64,000 nucleotides of DNA. It comes from Toxoplasma gondii ME49. Lineage: Eukaryota > Apicomplexa > Conoidasida > Eucoccidiorida > Sarcocystidae. The DNA lies in assembly GCF_000006565.2 (NCBI RefSeq), contig NC_031478.1, positions 1,595,874 to 1,659,873 of the forward strand. The letters run 5' to 3'. The position numbers and the translations under genes were made by a program. The notes under the pieces are model-generated. The model was not told the origin of the DNA. It saw only the letters and a program-made list of their open reading frames with translations, and did no database searches. Below, piece after piece: positions 35,995 through 48,882 of this stretch (positions are counted from its first letter, which is position 1; every line of letters begins with the position of its first letter).

Positions 35995-38900
35995 ATGTTC
36001 TCGGGAAGTGGAGGCAGATGTGTGGACGAGAGCGCCTCGCTGGACGCTCTTTTCTCTGCTGCTCGTCGGCTGCCGCCTTTGACAGTGGAGGAATGCGCCT
36101 TCGACCCAGAATCCAAAAACTGGGTGCCGCATGCAGCGGTTCGCAGACTGAAAAAAAAGGAAGCTCAGCAGCTTCGCCATGTCCGCCTCCTTGTCCAAAA
36201 TGCCCCCACGGGTGCGGTGCTGAGTCAACGATAGAGCTGCTCCATTTTCGGCAGAAAGCAGAGTTCTAGCTGAGACACAACAAACCTTCTGAGCCCCTCT
36301 TATAGCTTAAGGGCCAGAAACATCAAACTGCTACATGTGCGGGTGTATAAATGCAGATATGTGTGTATATATACATCGGTGTGCTTTAACAAACGCTACA
36401 TCGTCTGCTGGACGTTTACCGCCTGCACGTGGGGGGGGGGGGGTGGTGGTGGGTTGTGTACACAATTACCGTGAATGGTGCGTTTTCTCTGTTTCCCCCC
36501 GTCTTTTCGCTCGCAGCTCTGTTGTTCCTCTGTCTGGTTTGTCCTGTATGGCGCCTCACCAGGTCAGAGCAAGTGTCGCTGTTGCGGCGGAAAGATCGAG
36601 AAGGGCGAGGCACGTCTCGGCTACCCGACGGCAGATCCGAGAGGCCCTTTTGGGCTTCTCACCTGCTGGCTTCATCCGCTGTTCAAATGTTCCAGCGTCA
36701 TCCTCGAAGAAGTCCTTCAGACTCAGTTAGAGGATGGAGACCGAGCTGAGCTGGCCCAGATCCTCCAGAAAGCCAGGGAACAACCAGCGAATGGAGAAGC
36801 CCTCAAAGTGGAGAAGGACGAGAAAGACGGTAGGAAAGAAAATATGAGCATACCACTGAGACAGAGGTTTATGGGGACACTGAAGAGGATTATAACAATG
36901 CAGTCAGGGCGCGTGCTCGTAGGGGGAGGATCTCGACACTTTAGATGCATCATTCATCAGTAAGACAGCGATGAACGGAGAGGTCAGCATAGGGATTAGG
37001 TGGGGGTAATCGTAGCGGACCATCCCGGTATCCTTGATAGCTCCTGCAGTCCTAGAAGGGAGATCAGAAAGATGTTCATAGAGAGGTAAGTTTGCCACGC
37101 CGCGACAGCACCTCAGACAGCACAAACCCCTCAGTGATGGTGATGTCCTCGGCTCGTTGCAGACGATCCGAACAACGTAGATATCTCTCCCGGTGCTGAC
37201 GCTGTCTGTGTGTTCACAAGAGAGCAGTTCAACGCTCCACGTGAAGTCAGAAAACGAAACAAGTGCTGCGTCGACTGCGGAGTCTTCGCCCTCGTTGTCT
37301 TTCCCTGCATGCGCCGTAGTGGCCCCCGTGCACAGCGCGCATGCAGTCTTGGGGGAGCACCTGGAACTCGCAGCTCTGATCCACGGCCTTGAGAACCTCG
37401 ACACGTCTGCTCTCACCCAGCTGAAGGCCACTGTCGGCGCCGTGCTCCACAGTTTGGTTGCGCCTGCAGAGGCAGCGGCCTGGCTGGCGGCCGCGAAGGA
37501 GAAAAGAAGAGCAGAAGGAGACGACGAATTCCCAGAAGGTGGAGACATTGCAGATGTCATGCGAAACCTAGTGAAACGTCAGATTGAGGGCCGACGCCCC
37601 GCGCCTCCCGACCTCCTCCTTCCTCTCTTGCCCTTTCAGGAAGAAGGACTCTGGTGGCTCTGTAGACAGGAACAGTCTGAGGTCCGAGGCGGCATTTTAG
37701 CCGACGAAATGGGTAAGGAACCAGCCAGGGCGCCTTCTCGCGTGGACTCGCAGAAACCCAAGTCTTGGGCGTGTCCCTGGAGAACGGTATCTCGTAATCT
37801 TCGGTCGGATGGTCCTCTCTAAGAAAAAAGCGAATTGGGGTTTTATAACAGTCTTCCGTTTTACCTTTCGAAGGACACATATGCGTGGCATCACGGTAAG
37901 CGGTGAGATCTACGGGTCGAGTAGCTGTTTTTCGCTAAATGTGTTGAACTGGACAGAGCGACCGCAGGCACGGACTCGCGGGTCTTGGACTGAAAAGAAA
38001 CCAGCGCAAGTGAGGTCTGTCCGAAGCCTCAAAGTACCTGAAAACGTTCTCTGATCCTGCGCAAAGGAGGGAGGGGTTGTGTTAGTCTCAGACTAGAGGG
38101 GAAACACCACGGTCACCCTCCGACTTGGCGAGCTGTGTGTGATTCTCTTGGGGCCTTGGGCCTCTTGTTTCGCATTGAGTCGTGGTGGTGTCCAATCGTG
38201 AGGATGACTATCGTGCGTGTGTACTCGTGTTCACTGTGGAACTGTCGTGCTTCCTTCTACGTGTCCCTAGTGACCTGTTCTCCTTCGCCCATGCTCCTGT
38301 AGTTCTCCTCCTGTCTTCTGCTGAGAAGCACATTTCCGCGCGTCTAGAAGGCACGCCTTTCTTGACATAGTTTGCGTTCTGCAAGACCTGGAGCGGTCGC
38401 ATCTGTGGCCTACATTTTTTCAACGCGCCACCGTTGGTTCTGCTGAGTCGTTGGTCAACTGGTTGCCGACTTTCTGCGGCGCAGGTATGGGTAAGACGAT
38501 TCAGATCATTTCCTTGATTCTCGCAAGGCCGTTTCCGCCTCTGCCGCGCGCTCTGCGCCCCGAGGACTCATCTCGGGAGCGGAGCTCGCTGCCGCGCGTC
38601 GGCCAGACGCTGGTGGTCACGCCGTTGGCTGCCCTATTGCAGTGGAAAGGCGAACTGGAGAAGTTCGTCAGACCCGGCCGGCTCTCCGTCCTCGTGTACC
38701 ACGGGCCCTTTCGCCAGGCACTGAAGTCGGAACTCGAGAAGCATGATGTTGTCTTGACCACGTACTCGACTCTCGAACAGGACTTCAGAAGAGAAACCAA
38801 CAAGCACAAGGTGCTCTGTAAGGTAAGAGAACAGCGCGCTCGATAGCGGCCAGATGGCGAGAAAGGAGGGTGCCAGATACCACAAAAGTGTGCAAGGCCG

Positions 38901-41900
38901 CCCACGCCGCGAGAGGCAAACAATGCCTCTGGGCCAGGACAGAAAGCAGATGTTCCGAACGTGGAGGGGAGAGGAGGGCGACACGGGCAAAAAAGGTGGT
39001 AAGCTGGAGAAAAAGACACCTACGATGAGAGGAAGAGAAGCAGTCGCGGAGGCGGGGAGAAGGCGAAGGAAGCGTAGCGGAGGACGGACATCGGGATGCG
39101 AAGGGGGAACAGGCCGGTTTAGGCTTTAGAGAACCGGACGCGATATCGAGATGCAGAACCGGTCGGGATGACTCTTCCTTCGTCGTGGCTGTTCGAGGCT
39201 CCACTCGTATTTGTGATTCTTGAAACAGACGAATGTGAAGGGAAGGGAGTCTTGGCTAGTGTCATGTGTCTTTTTCCGGGGGGGGGGCAGGCGACTGTAT
39301 TTTTGTTGAGCATCTGTGTTTTCCTCTAGGATCTCCCCGGTCGATGCCGCTGTCGAAGAGGGGTCTCCTCTTTCCGCCAGGGCGGCCGATGCGCTTGGTG
39401 TTGTCTGAAGGTTCTCCCGTTTGGGGTTCTGTTCCCTTTCTTGTTTCGCTTCACTTACTTGTTTTGTCCCTATCTAACTCCGTTTCTGTCTTCTCGTTGC
39501 GCCCGTTCTCTCCAGTACTGCGGCCGCCTGTTTCTCCCCGACAAGCTCGCGATTCACCAGCGTTACTTTTGTGGACCGGAAGCAGTGCGGACGGCGAAGC
39601 AGCGTTTGACGACGCGAAAGCGGGGGACAGAAAAGGCTATGAAGACGCTTCAAATTACTACTGCCAACGCTCCCATCGTCGTGGAAGAGGAGAGCGACGA
39701 CGAGGCGGTCAGCCAAGAGCAGACGCGGAAGCGGAAGCTGAGTGGGCGACAGGCCGAGAACTCGACTGAAAATGCCGCTGAAGGGAAAACGGGGAGCGTA
39801 GATTCTTCTTCTTCCTCTGTTGCTTCGTCATCGGCCTCTTTCTTGCCCACGCCTTCAAACGTGATGAAGGAGTTGATGGCTGAGGCGAATCGCGACCTCC
39901 GAGACATGAGGCCTTCCTGGGTGTTTCCGAAGCCTCTTCGCTTCGCGCGCCGCACCCCATTTTCTCCCTTCTGTGCTCACGAGAAGACCGGCGATGCTGA
40001 TGAGAAGCCGAAGTCGACAGAGACGCGAGAGCGGACCCGGACCGATGGGGAAGTCGATCTGGGCGGCGATTTGTCTGAAGATGAGGTCGAGATCAGGCGC
40101 GCCGTCCGTACCCTGCTCGATATGGGATATGACCGGGACCGCGCTCTTGCCGCGGCCTTGTCTTGTCAGGGGAGCATCGAAGACGCCGTCCAGCTTTTGG
40201 CGGAAGACAGAGTAGAGAGCGAGAGCAGTGAACCAGACTGCGACGAAGCGAATAAGACGGCCGAGCGCGAAAGAGCTCGCAGACTCCGGCAGGATCTGAA
40301 AGTCAGCAGAACCGACTTGCCGCGACAGAAACTTCCAGTGCTGCAGGTGCTCCTCAGACGCTGCGGCCTCCCCACCAGCGGCACCAAGCAGCAGTTGGTC
40401 ACCCGCTTAACTCGCTTTCTCTTTCAAGACGGCGAGAAAGAAGAAGAGGAGGCTAGCGCTGGTGGGCCGAATGCAAGGGCGCGGAGGGGAAGAGCAAAGA
40501 AGGAAGGCAAGAAGGGGGAGAAAAGCAGGACGCGAAGAAGCGAACTAGAAGCGAAAAAGGCAGGAGACTCGGAGAGCGAGGGCAGCGCACGCAGCGCGCG
40601 ACCCAGGCGGTCAAGCCGGCTCCGAGAAGTGGCCGAAGCTGCCGAGAAGGTGCAGCCGACGGTGAACGGGAGCTCTGCAGGCTCGGATGTGACCTCACGC
40701 AACACCGTCGTGAAGAGGGAACTGACGGGTGGAAGGCGGAGCGCGCCAAGGAAGGAGAAATGCGACGCGAAAGGTGTTTCTCGTGGGTCAAAGAGCGCGT
40801 CGAAGACTCCCAGTCGAGCCTTTGTGGCGACGAAGTCCGGGAAGAAAGGAAAGCAGTGCAGCTCGTCCAAGGCGGCGAGGAGGAAGGCAGACCACGACGA
40901 GTGGACTGAGTCATCTCCTTCTTCATCTGACGAAGACTACGAAGAGGAAACCGAGTCCTCGATCCTCAGCTCCGAAGAAGCAGAGGAGGCTTCTGAGGCC
41001 TCAGAAGCCTCCGAATCCGAGATGTCGGACGCGGCCGGCGCTCCACCCCAAAGGCAGCGCCGGAGGACCGGCGCGGCGCCGGCTCCTCTGCCTGGCGCTG
41101 TGCATCCGTCGTCAGCCACCGAGGAAATCAAGCTGGCCGGAGGTCTTGTGGACGAAGAGGAGGACGAGAACGACGCGGCGGTGAAGCAGCTTGTGCGCAA
41201 GTCCGTTCTCCACAACGTCATCTGGCAGCGCCTTGTCCTGGATGAGGCCCACCGAATCAAATCGCGGAACAGCAGCACGGCCCAGGCCGTGTTGGCCCTC
41301 CGCACGGCGACCATGGTCTGCAGCCGGGGGGGCGGAGGCCGAGAAGAGAATGCGGAAGGAGACGCGACTCCCGAGAGCAGGGCAGGAGCCCCGGAGCAAG
41401 AGGCAGACGGAGACGTTCGGGCAAAGAGGAGAAAAACGGAGAGGGACTGTGCGAAGGAGGCGGAGGGAGAGGCGAAGCCCCACCTGGGTCCAGCGAAGGA
41501 AGGCGAGAAGGAGACGTCAGACGCGAGTCCGTCTGAGGCGTCTACGAATCTGGCACTTTGTGACGCACGAAACAAAAGCGGAAAAGCGCATGCGAGCGAA
41601 GAACTCGCTTGGGAACTGAAAGTCGGCGGCAGCCGATGGTGTCTCACGGGCACGCCTCTCCAGAACCGAATTGGCGAGCTCTTCAGTCTTGTCAAGTTCC
41701 TCAGAGTCTACCCCTACGCCTACTACTTCTGCAAGAGGCCTGGGTGCACCTGCAGGTCGCTCCACTTCCGCTTCCACGAGGGCAAGTAAGTCAAGCGGCT
41801 TCAACAGATTGTTGGTGTGTCTCCCTCGCTCGGGCTTTCTACATCCCTTCTGTTCCGCGGATCCTATCTCGTTTGCTTCGTTGTTTCCTGCATTCATCGG

Positions 41901-44900
41901 GTGTCGACCCTGAACGACGTTTCGGTGTGACTGTCTCCGACATTGTCTGCTTTGCCGCTCTTCGCTTGGTTTCGACTTGGCTTTCTCGCGTTTTCTTCAA
42001 CGTCTCTGACTGTCGCCGGTCTCTTCGCCCCTCGTCTCGCCTTCGACTTTGCGGCGCCGCGGTTCTCGTGTTTCCGTCCGCTGGTCCTTCTCTGTCGCCC
42101 ACTTAGGGCTTTCGCTGTTACCAAGGAGCTCAATGTCTCCACGTTCCTGCCACCACGTTACGCTTCGTGTTTCCGTTTCCCCGTCTCGCGACTCTTCTCT
42201 GCTGTTCAGGCCTGGTTCTGGGCACGGTTATGTTCATCGAGGTTTGATCGTTGCCTGCATCATTCTGTGTTTAATTCGCACACTCGGGTATCTTGCTCAT
42301 TCCTCGTCTGTTCGCCTGAAGCCGGCCTACGGCTCGACGTCCGGAAGAGACTAACTGATATACTGACTGTTCTCATATACGCGTGGCAACACAATCGAAC
42401 GTGGATCCGGTACACAAAGACCCTGAAGATCTATGCAGGGAGGCCAATTCGTAGTATGCGGTACTCAGAGGCTTGTATGTTTGCACTACGTATCCCCGTG
42501 ACTCTGGTGTGCTAACACAAGAGATTTTGGATGCGGTAAACACAGATCTTCAAGATCTAAACCAGGCTTCCAACTCGTAGTAAATAACTGCCAGAGAAAG
42601 GTGGGTTGCAGGACGTCCCGAATTTCGGTCGGATGGTCACGTATTCTAAACCTAGTTTTCATGAGGTGAGTTAAGTAATGCAGGACTGAACGTGCGTCCT
42701 CTTGCGTTCGTCGGTCACTGACCTCGTTCTGCTCAGACACTGCGTGAAATGTGGCCACACGCGCATGAGCCACTTTTCTCTCTTCAACCAGAAAGTCATA
42801 AACCCCATCAAGCGTTGCGGGTACGAGAATGACGGTGTCGTGGCGCTGAAGATCCTCAAGAGAGACGTAAGTCACATTCGCAGCAGAGGAAACAGCCTCT
42901 CAACTTTCCTCCAGAGAGGTGCTTTGCATGTACCCAAGAGCATGACGCTGCAAGGGCCTGCGTTGGTAAAGAAACGGAAGTGAAAAAGACTCCTGCGTCT
43001 CGTTCGTTCTCGTTTTGCGGCGGTTGCATAAGGCTTTTGAGTCGATACCGCTTGCTTCGCCGTTTTTCTGAGTTTCCAGAATTCGCGTTGGATGCCAGTC
43101 GTCTCTTGATCGTCCGTGTTCCTAGGATTAGATTTCGATACAATGTTCGTTTCCATTTTCAGTTGCCCAGGATGACATTTAGACATGTACCGCTGTGTGT
43201 TTCCCTGAGCAGGTTCTGGATACAATTATGCTGCGGCGGACGAAGGTGGAACGCGCTGCGGATGTAAAGCTCCCGCCCTTGATTGTCCGCATTCGTCGCG
43301 ACGCACTGTCGCCTGAGGAACGTGATTTTTACGAGTCCCTTTTCAAGCAAACTGCCATTCAATTTGTGAGCTGAGAAATAGAATTTTCTCCGTCCGCGCT
43401 GGGGCCGCTCCCATACGCGTTGCGGCAGGCGTGTTTTGCTCTTCACTGTCGACGTCGTCAATTTGAGTCGTTAGGACGTCGTGTCTACTTCCTATCTCAG
43501 TGTGGTCAACAGGTTGCGAAGGGGGCTCGAGAACACGCACTGTTGTCGTGTGTTTCCTGGGGCTTGCTCGGCACTACGTACCCGTGTACTTTCTCGTTTT
43601 GTGTTGCGTCGTATCGGATTGTTTTGATGTGCGGTCTCACTGTTGTGTTGCGCCCCACGGCCCCGGACTCGGGAGCCTTCTGTGACTTGCTGTAAACGTA
43701 CAAAGTGACGCATAGTGCCTTCTTCTGTCTCCGTGTGTCTCCTAGGATGCGTATGTGGAAGCCGGAACCGTCCTCCACAACTTCGCGCACATCTTTGACT
43801 TGCTGAGTCGCCTCCGTCAAGCGGTGGACCATCCGTATCTGCTTGTTCACGGCTCGCTCCAGCCTCTTGACGGGGCTTCCCTTCTTCCGACGGCGTCGCG
43901 AAAAGAGCAGCCGACCGGCGTCTGTGCCTTGTGTCAAGACGACGCGTTGCACACGGTGAGGGCAGTAGTGTCTGTTTGAATACGAAAGTCTTTGTCTGCC
44001 GGATCCAAAGTTCCGATTCTTATCGCGGGTTCAAGCACCCTAAAGATATGCACCAAATTCATCTCTCGAGCTCGCGACAGTCGCATAAATTGGCGCCGTC
44101 TCTTCTTGGTGACTCGGCGGTTTTTCGGATGTAGCAAGAAAATGGTGTGTTCTATTTCTCGCACTGTCTGGGCCATCTGTGCATGTGAAGGCCCCTATCC
44201 GTGCGTTCGGCCACGAGCGGGGTATTTGTCCATCTAGAATATCCTTTCTGGCTTTGCTTGTTCCGGCGTTCCTGTTTGCGTATGGAAAGGTTTCCGGTTG
44301 TGATTTCGGTGACGCTGGAGTTGTCAGTAAACCAGTTTTACATCGACAATATCTTGTGGGCTTCGAGTTCCTCTATTGAACCTGGGGTGGCGGTTGTGTT
44401 CTCGCCTTTTGCGGTTGTCGGCGCAAGCGAGCAGGGGTAGACTTGGCTGTACTGAGTAGCTTCATTCGCACTTCTGGACTGAACTTTTCCGGATGTCCTT
44501 CGTGCTGGCCTTCTTGGTGAGGGGGAGGGCGAGAGACCAGGTGAAGAACTGCCATTTCGGCTGTAACTCACTCTTCAGGATCAGCGTCGTTTCTGCATGC
44601 ATTTGCCTCAGGAGCATCTCACGGAAGCGAGCTGCGGCCACGTGTTTCATCGCGGATGCTTGTGGGAATATGTTCAGTCGGTGCCGGTGGGTCCCGGTGC
44701 CGAAGGCACGTCAGAGGCGCTCGCAGAGAAGAAAGAAGTTTTGGGGTGTCCGGCCTGCTACACACCCCTGACAGTCGACCTGTCTTCCCTGGAGAGGCAA
44801 GTGAACAACGCAGGAGAAGACGACGGCGAGTGTGAGAGGCGAGGGCGAAAGGGAGGACGCGGCAAAAACGGTGGCAACGAAGACGAGCAAGAAGACGAGA

Positions 44901-46702
44901 AGGACGAGGCTGAGTTGGATGAGGTCCTGGAGAAGGACGAGAGGCGCCGGGAAAATCAGAGCGGGGGGCGCGACTGTGAAGGGGAAAATTCGTTGTCGCG
45001 TCAGAATGGAGAGTCGCAGTCCATTTCCGATCTTTCGCGACTCCTTCAGCAGGCGGGAAAACGAGGCCCTGATGGCATCATGCAGAAAATCAAAGCAAGC
45101 GAGTTCCGGAGCAGCACTAAGATCGAGGCATTGTATCAGGTGGGTTCGCGTCCGGTTCCACGTGCTCTGCAATGCCATAGAGAAGAAGACTCATTGTGTT
45201 CAAACAGAAGGCGCCTCCAATCTCGTGGCCAGGCACACGCGCTAGCGTCTTAGAGGGAAAACAATTCGGGGTCGGAACTGCCTTCGCACCGTTTTCTCCG
45301 TCCTCTTCTGAGACGTGCGAACCGGGGATCGAGGGACACCAGATCTGAATGGCCGGAAGGAACGCGAGCTCAGAGATTTCTTTTCCGGGTCATGGCTTCT
45401 TGCCGCAGAAGCGAGTTGGGTTGAAGACATACCCATCTCACTGATTCCGCGGTATTTGGGTTTCCTCATTGTTGTGTTTGTTTTCTTCTCTACTGAACGT
45501 GCGAACCGAGACGTGAAGCAAGCGGGGGTCGAGAGTCAAGGACAATGCACCGTTGCACTTTTGCGATCTCCTGTTCTGCAGGAACTTCTTGAAATCGAGA
45601 GGGAGGATACCACTGTGAAAAGTCTCGTCTTCTCTCAGTTTTGTTCCATGTTGGATCTCATCGAATGGCGTCTCAAAAAAGGCGGCATTCACTGCGCGAA
45701 GATGGTGGGGTCGATGTCGATTGTTTCACGGTAAGAGCAACCCTCAGCGTCCTCACTCAGACGGCTACAAGTGTCGGCTTTCGATGACCCTCGACGTGAG
45801 GGTTGTTCCACATCAGCTAGATTCAATCGCTGATACATGGGGTAAAGCCAGAGCGCACACCACGTTCATAGTCATTCAGTGCCTTCTCGTCCTTGCAGAC
45901 ACGGCCATACAAAACAAGGTGTCTCAGCACAAAGGCCTGCGCATGGACGTACCCGTTTTGTGCACGAAATATACGGTCTTTGGAAAATCGTGTAGGCTGC
46001 ATTCACCCATGGTTCGCATGCTTCCAAGGCACGCGAACTGGTAGCCATGTGCTCAGAGAACAGCTCATTTAGAAAACGATGGTGCATGCACTTTTTGGAG
46101 GGGCAAGGAGCCGGAAATCCATAGGGAAGAGTTGGGTGTGCGTATGCATCTGATGCAGTAAACGCATCTTTTTCTCATATGGAAGTTTGGGACCGTCGGC
46201 ATCCACAGCCAATGAGTGTTTCATCAAAGACCAACGCTTCGCTCCCGGAGGAGTGCTGTAGTGGGTCAGTGCGATGTTTGTTTTTACGTCGAGGTTTGTC
46301 TGTGTTCTGTTCGTGTGTTGCGTTGCTGCCCACAATGTTGCTTCCTTATTCAGGTCGAACGTGCTCTATGCGTTCAACAACGATCCGTCATTGAAAGTTC
46401 TTCTGATTTCTCTCAAAGCCGGAGGAGAGGGTCTCAACCTGCAAATAGCGAGTCGAATTTTTTTGATGGATCCCTGGTGGAATCCTGCAGCCGAGATGCA
46501 GGCGATTCAAAGGGCCCACCGTATAGGGCAGCGCCACAAAGAGGTCATTGCCATTCGCTTCATTGCGGAAAAAACGATCGAAGAGAGAATTCTGCAACTT
46601 CAGGAAAAGAAGCAATTGGTCTTTGACGGCACCGTCGGCGCCTGCGACCACGCAATGACCAAACTGACTCAGGACGACCTCCGGTTCCTGTTTCAAAATT
46701 GA
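35995..46702 (+). CDS. SNF2-family ATPase, RAD16/RAD5-like, with PARP-type zinc finger, UBA, SAP and RING domains
   Basis: A DNA-dependent ATPase and probable E3 ubiquitin ligase of the nucleus. Eleven exons join in phase to 1,711 residues: 35995-36211, 36563-36829, 37221-37712, 38485-38822, 39516-41785, 42737-42866, 43213-43365, 43746-43955, 44579-45139, 45582-45730 and 46354-46702. Modules: PARP-type zinc finger (residues about 73-116; [25 protein letters not shown]); Walker A DEMGMGKT at 330; [13 protein letters not shown]; a C2H2-like finger [19 protein letters not shown] at 439; UBA about 627-670 ([16 protein letters not shown]); SAP about 704-743; DEAH box near 1012; [28 protein letters not shown] from CALC near 1350 through CGHVFHRGC to CPAC; helicase C with KAGGEGLNL and [11 protein letters not shown] to the stop. 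A Glu/Lys/Ser-rich insert of about 550 residues splits lobe 1. RAD16 and RAD5/HLTF relatives act in nucleotide excision repair and damage tolerance. An upstream non-coding exon is possible. Confidence 0.93.
36431..36443 (+). repeat. Poly-G run in SNF2 gene intron 1
   Basis: Thirteen consecutive G followed by TGGTGGTGGG within the first intron of the SNF2-family gene. It is a homopolymer likely to vary in length or be miscounted in an assembly. Confidence 0.85.
42399..42586 (+). repeat. Diverged tandem duplication in SNF2 gene intron 5
   Basis: A block of about 58 bases at 42399-42455 (containing GGATCCGGTACACA and GAAGATCTA, then CGTAGTA) recurs with substitutions at 42526-42585 (GGATGCGGTAAACACA, CAAGATCTA, CGTAGTA), a spacing of about 126 bases. 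Both copies lie in the intron between the exons ending at 41785 and starting at 42737. Whether it belongs to a dispersed family cannot be judged from this window. Confidence 0.5.
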
Positions 46703-48882
46703 AGCACGCATTTTGAGTCCCATCTGCGTTACAGAGACGTGAGGATTGCGTGCCTGCGCAGGTGCCTTCTACGAAGGGAAGCTGTATCTCATTAGTGGTT
46801 TTTAGAAAGACTACTTTGCGCCGCGTAGTAGTGTACCAAACCACTGATGTGGCTGATACTTTTGATGATGGGTTAGCGAGGCAGGTCGGTGGTGCGGCAT
46901 GAAACTGTATTTCATGGCCGTCGTCTGCAGTGTTTCGTATCTGCGTTAAACTTGTCACATCGTATACGAGTACGAATCATCCGCCTGGTGCTGACACCGG
47001 CATCTTGACCTGTCACAACCCTAACTGACAGGTGTCAAGGAATTCTGCCATGTGTTGGCTTCTTGAACTGTACATTTCTGAAATGGGGCGTGCGTATGTC
47101 TTCACACTTCCGTGCGAATTGCCGAGTGTGGAATCGAGCTTCGTTAGACATTCGTTGGTGTTGTGTCTGGTGACAGTTTCTTTGTAATGTTGGGAACGTC
47201 CTGCGGTTCTCGATTCTTTTTATCGCCCTTCTACGGACAAACGCTTGTGCGTCGATAGTTGCCGTTATGGTACCCTGCGTTCCCCGTCTTCAGAAGCAGG
47301 AGTTTTATGCACATTGCGCAGCTGCAGCTTTGATATCCGTCGAATTCCCCGGCACTTCCCCGTGTGCCTCCTTTCTCGGAGGGTTTCTGCTTTGAGCGAC
47401 GAAACCAACTTAGGCTTCATCAGCGAGTCTCTTGTTTGTGACCTTTTCTTGTCAGTGGCTCGACTCGGCATCCTACACCTGGTGCACAGCTTGTGCCGGA
47501 ACATCGACGCACCTCGTCCTAGAAGAAAATCGTGCTGCTTGCACTCGCCACCAAGTGCTATCTGCCATTCTCAGCAATGAAGCACAACGTAACTTTATGT
47601 GGCCAGCACTCTTTATTCGGAGGGAACACCATTGCAGACGCTGCTAATGGATATGTATCAATATGGTGGCAGAAGGGCGAACTACATTACTGAAAAAATC
47701 TCCACTTCTGCGTCCCTAGAGCAGGTCGTTGTGTTTGCTATTTTTTGCGTCCCGCCAGGAGTGATGGGCGTGCTGTGTCTGCCTTTCGAATTCATGATAA
47801 AGCTGGGTTCTGTAGCCGCCTGACAGCAAACGACGTCAAACATTTCCTTCGGTTGAGGTGTCTCCTCCATCCCTGTGCGTAATAAAGGTTTTAGAGAGTG
47901 TTCTTGTTCTAGATCTACCCTCGGTGGGGACCACAGTATGACCGGCGTTCCGATCGATTATTCTTGATCGAGGAACCGTGACGCCAGCTAGAGGCACTCT
48001 TGGACGGTAACGGCTGACTGACTTGTTACGGTGACGTTGCCACCACCGGAGGAATGGCATGCAGACTCTCAGGATACCATGTTCCTTTGAGAATCACTCG
48101 CAGTCACGAGGATGGGCGCGGCCAAATTCGTCCACGCTGTCTCGGAAATTCACTCAGCGTAGTACTCAGCAACTTACCCACACGAACAATCGACAACTTT
48201 CCTCCACGAATCATATACGGTATGAATTGCTCCACTCCGCAGACTCTGGGAAGAAAGAACTTCACACAGGAGCCTGGAGTCGCACCGGAACACTCACACT
48301 TCCCCTGAAGTCTACATGTCGAACCCCGCCTTCCGACTTTCATTCCGTCACGACGCGCTTCGCTAGTGCTGCATCGTATCGACGTTTATCTTTGACCCGG
48401 AATGTTGTTTGTAGCAACGTCGATATCCGCAATGAACTGCGCAAAGGCTCCCGCAAAACAGCCTCTAGCGACCAGTGGCACAACCGAGCACGCGCTCAAT
48501 CGTGAGCGACTTCAGACGGTAATCATACACAAATGGAATGGCATTTCGATGCACTCTCGGGTTTCTCGGAGACAACAGAGATGGGAAGTAAACAACCTCG
48601 ACATGCTCCTCAAGCTAGTTCCTTGCTCGCCAGTGCCCTTCCCCTCGAGAGATGGCAAGCTACAGACGTATAAAAACGCTCATCTCCACATGATCTCTTG
48701 TTCCGGAGTGGTATCTGATGAAAAGACACAGCGGTACACCTGCCGCTTTTCTGTAGTCCTGTGTCTGATGATACAGTCCGGCAGCGCATGCGTTCTAATA
48801 CCCCACGAGTTCCAGCGAGAGATGCAGCTACTGTGGCACGCTGCTGACACTCACTGATCCTTTCAAGCCTCTCAGGTACCCT
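46703..48882. other. Convergent intergenic region
   Basis: About 2.2 kb between the SNF2-family gene and the reticulon gene, which point towards each other, so it should contain two 3' UTRs. Frames at 47245-47580 (+), 48059-48505 (+) and 48402-48857 (+) overlap one another and carry no recognisable motif. I see no gene. Confidence 0.55.

Noticed and set aside
37163..37220. Alternative acceptor at 37162 for SNF2 exon 3
   Set aside because: It leads to a frame lacking the helicase motifs; the acceptor at 37220 restores phase to the DEMGMGKT frame.
40937..41695. A 253-codon minus-strand frame inside the large SNF2 exon
   Set aside because: Antisense shadow of Ser/Glu/Lys-rich coding sequence containing the DEAH box on the plus strand.
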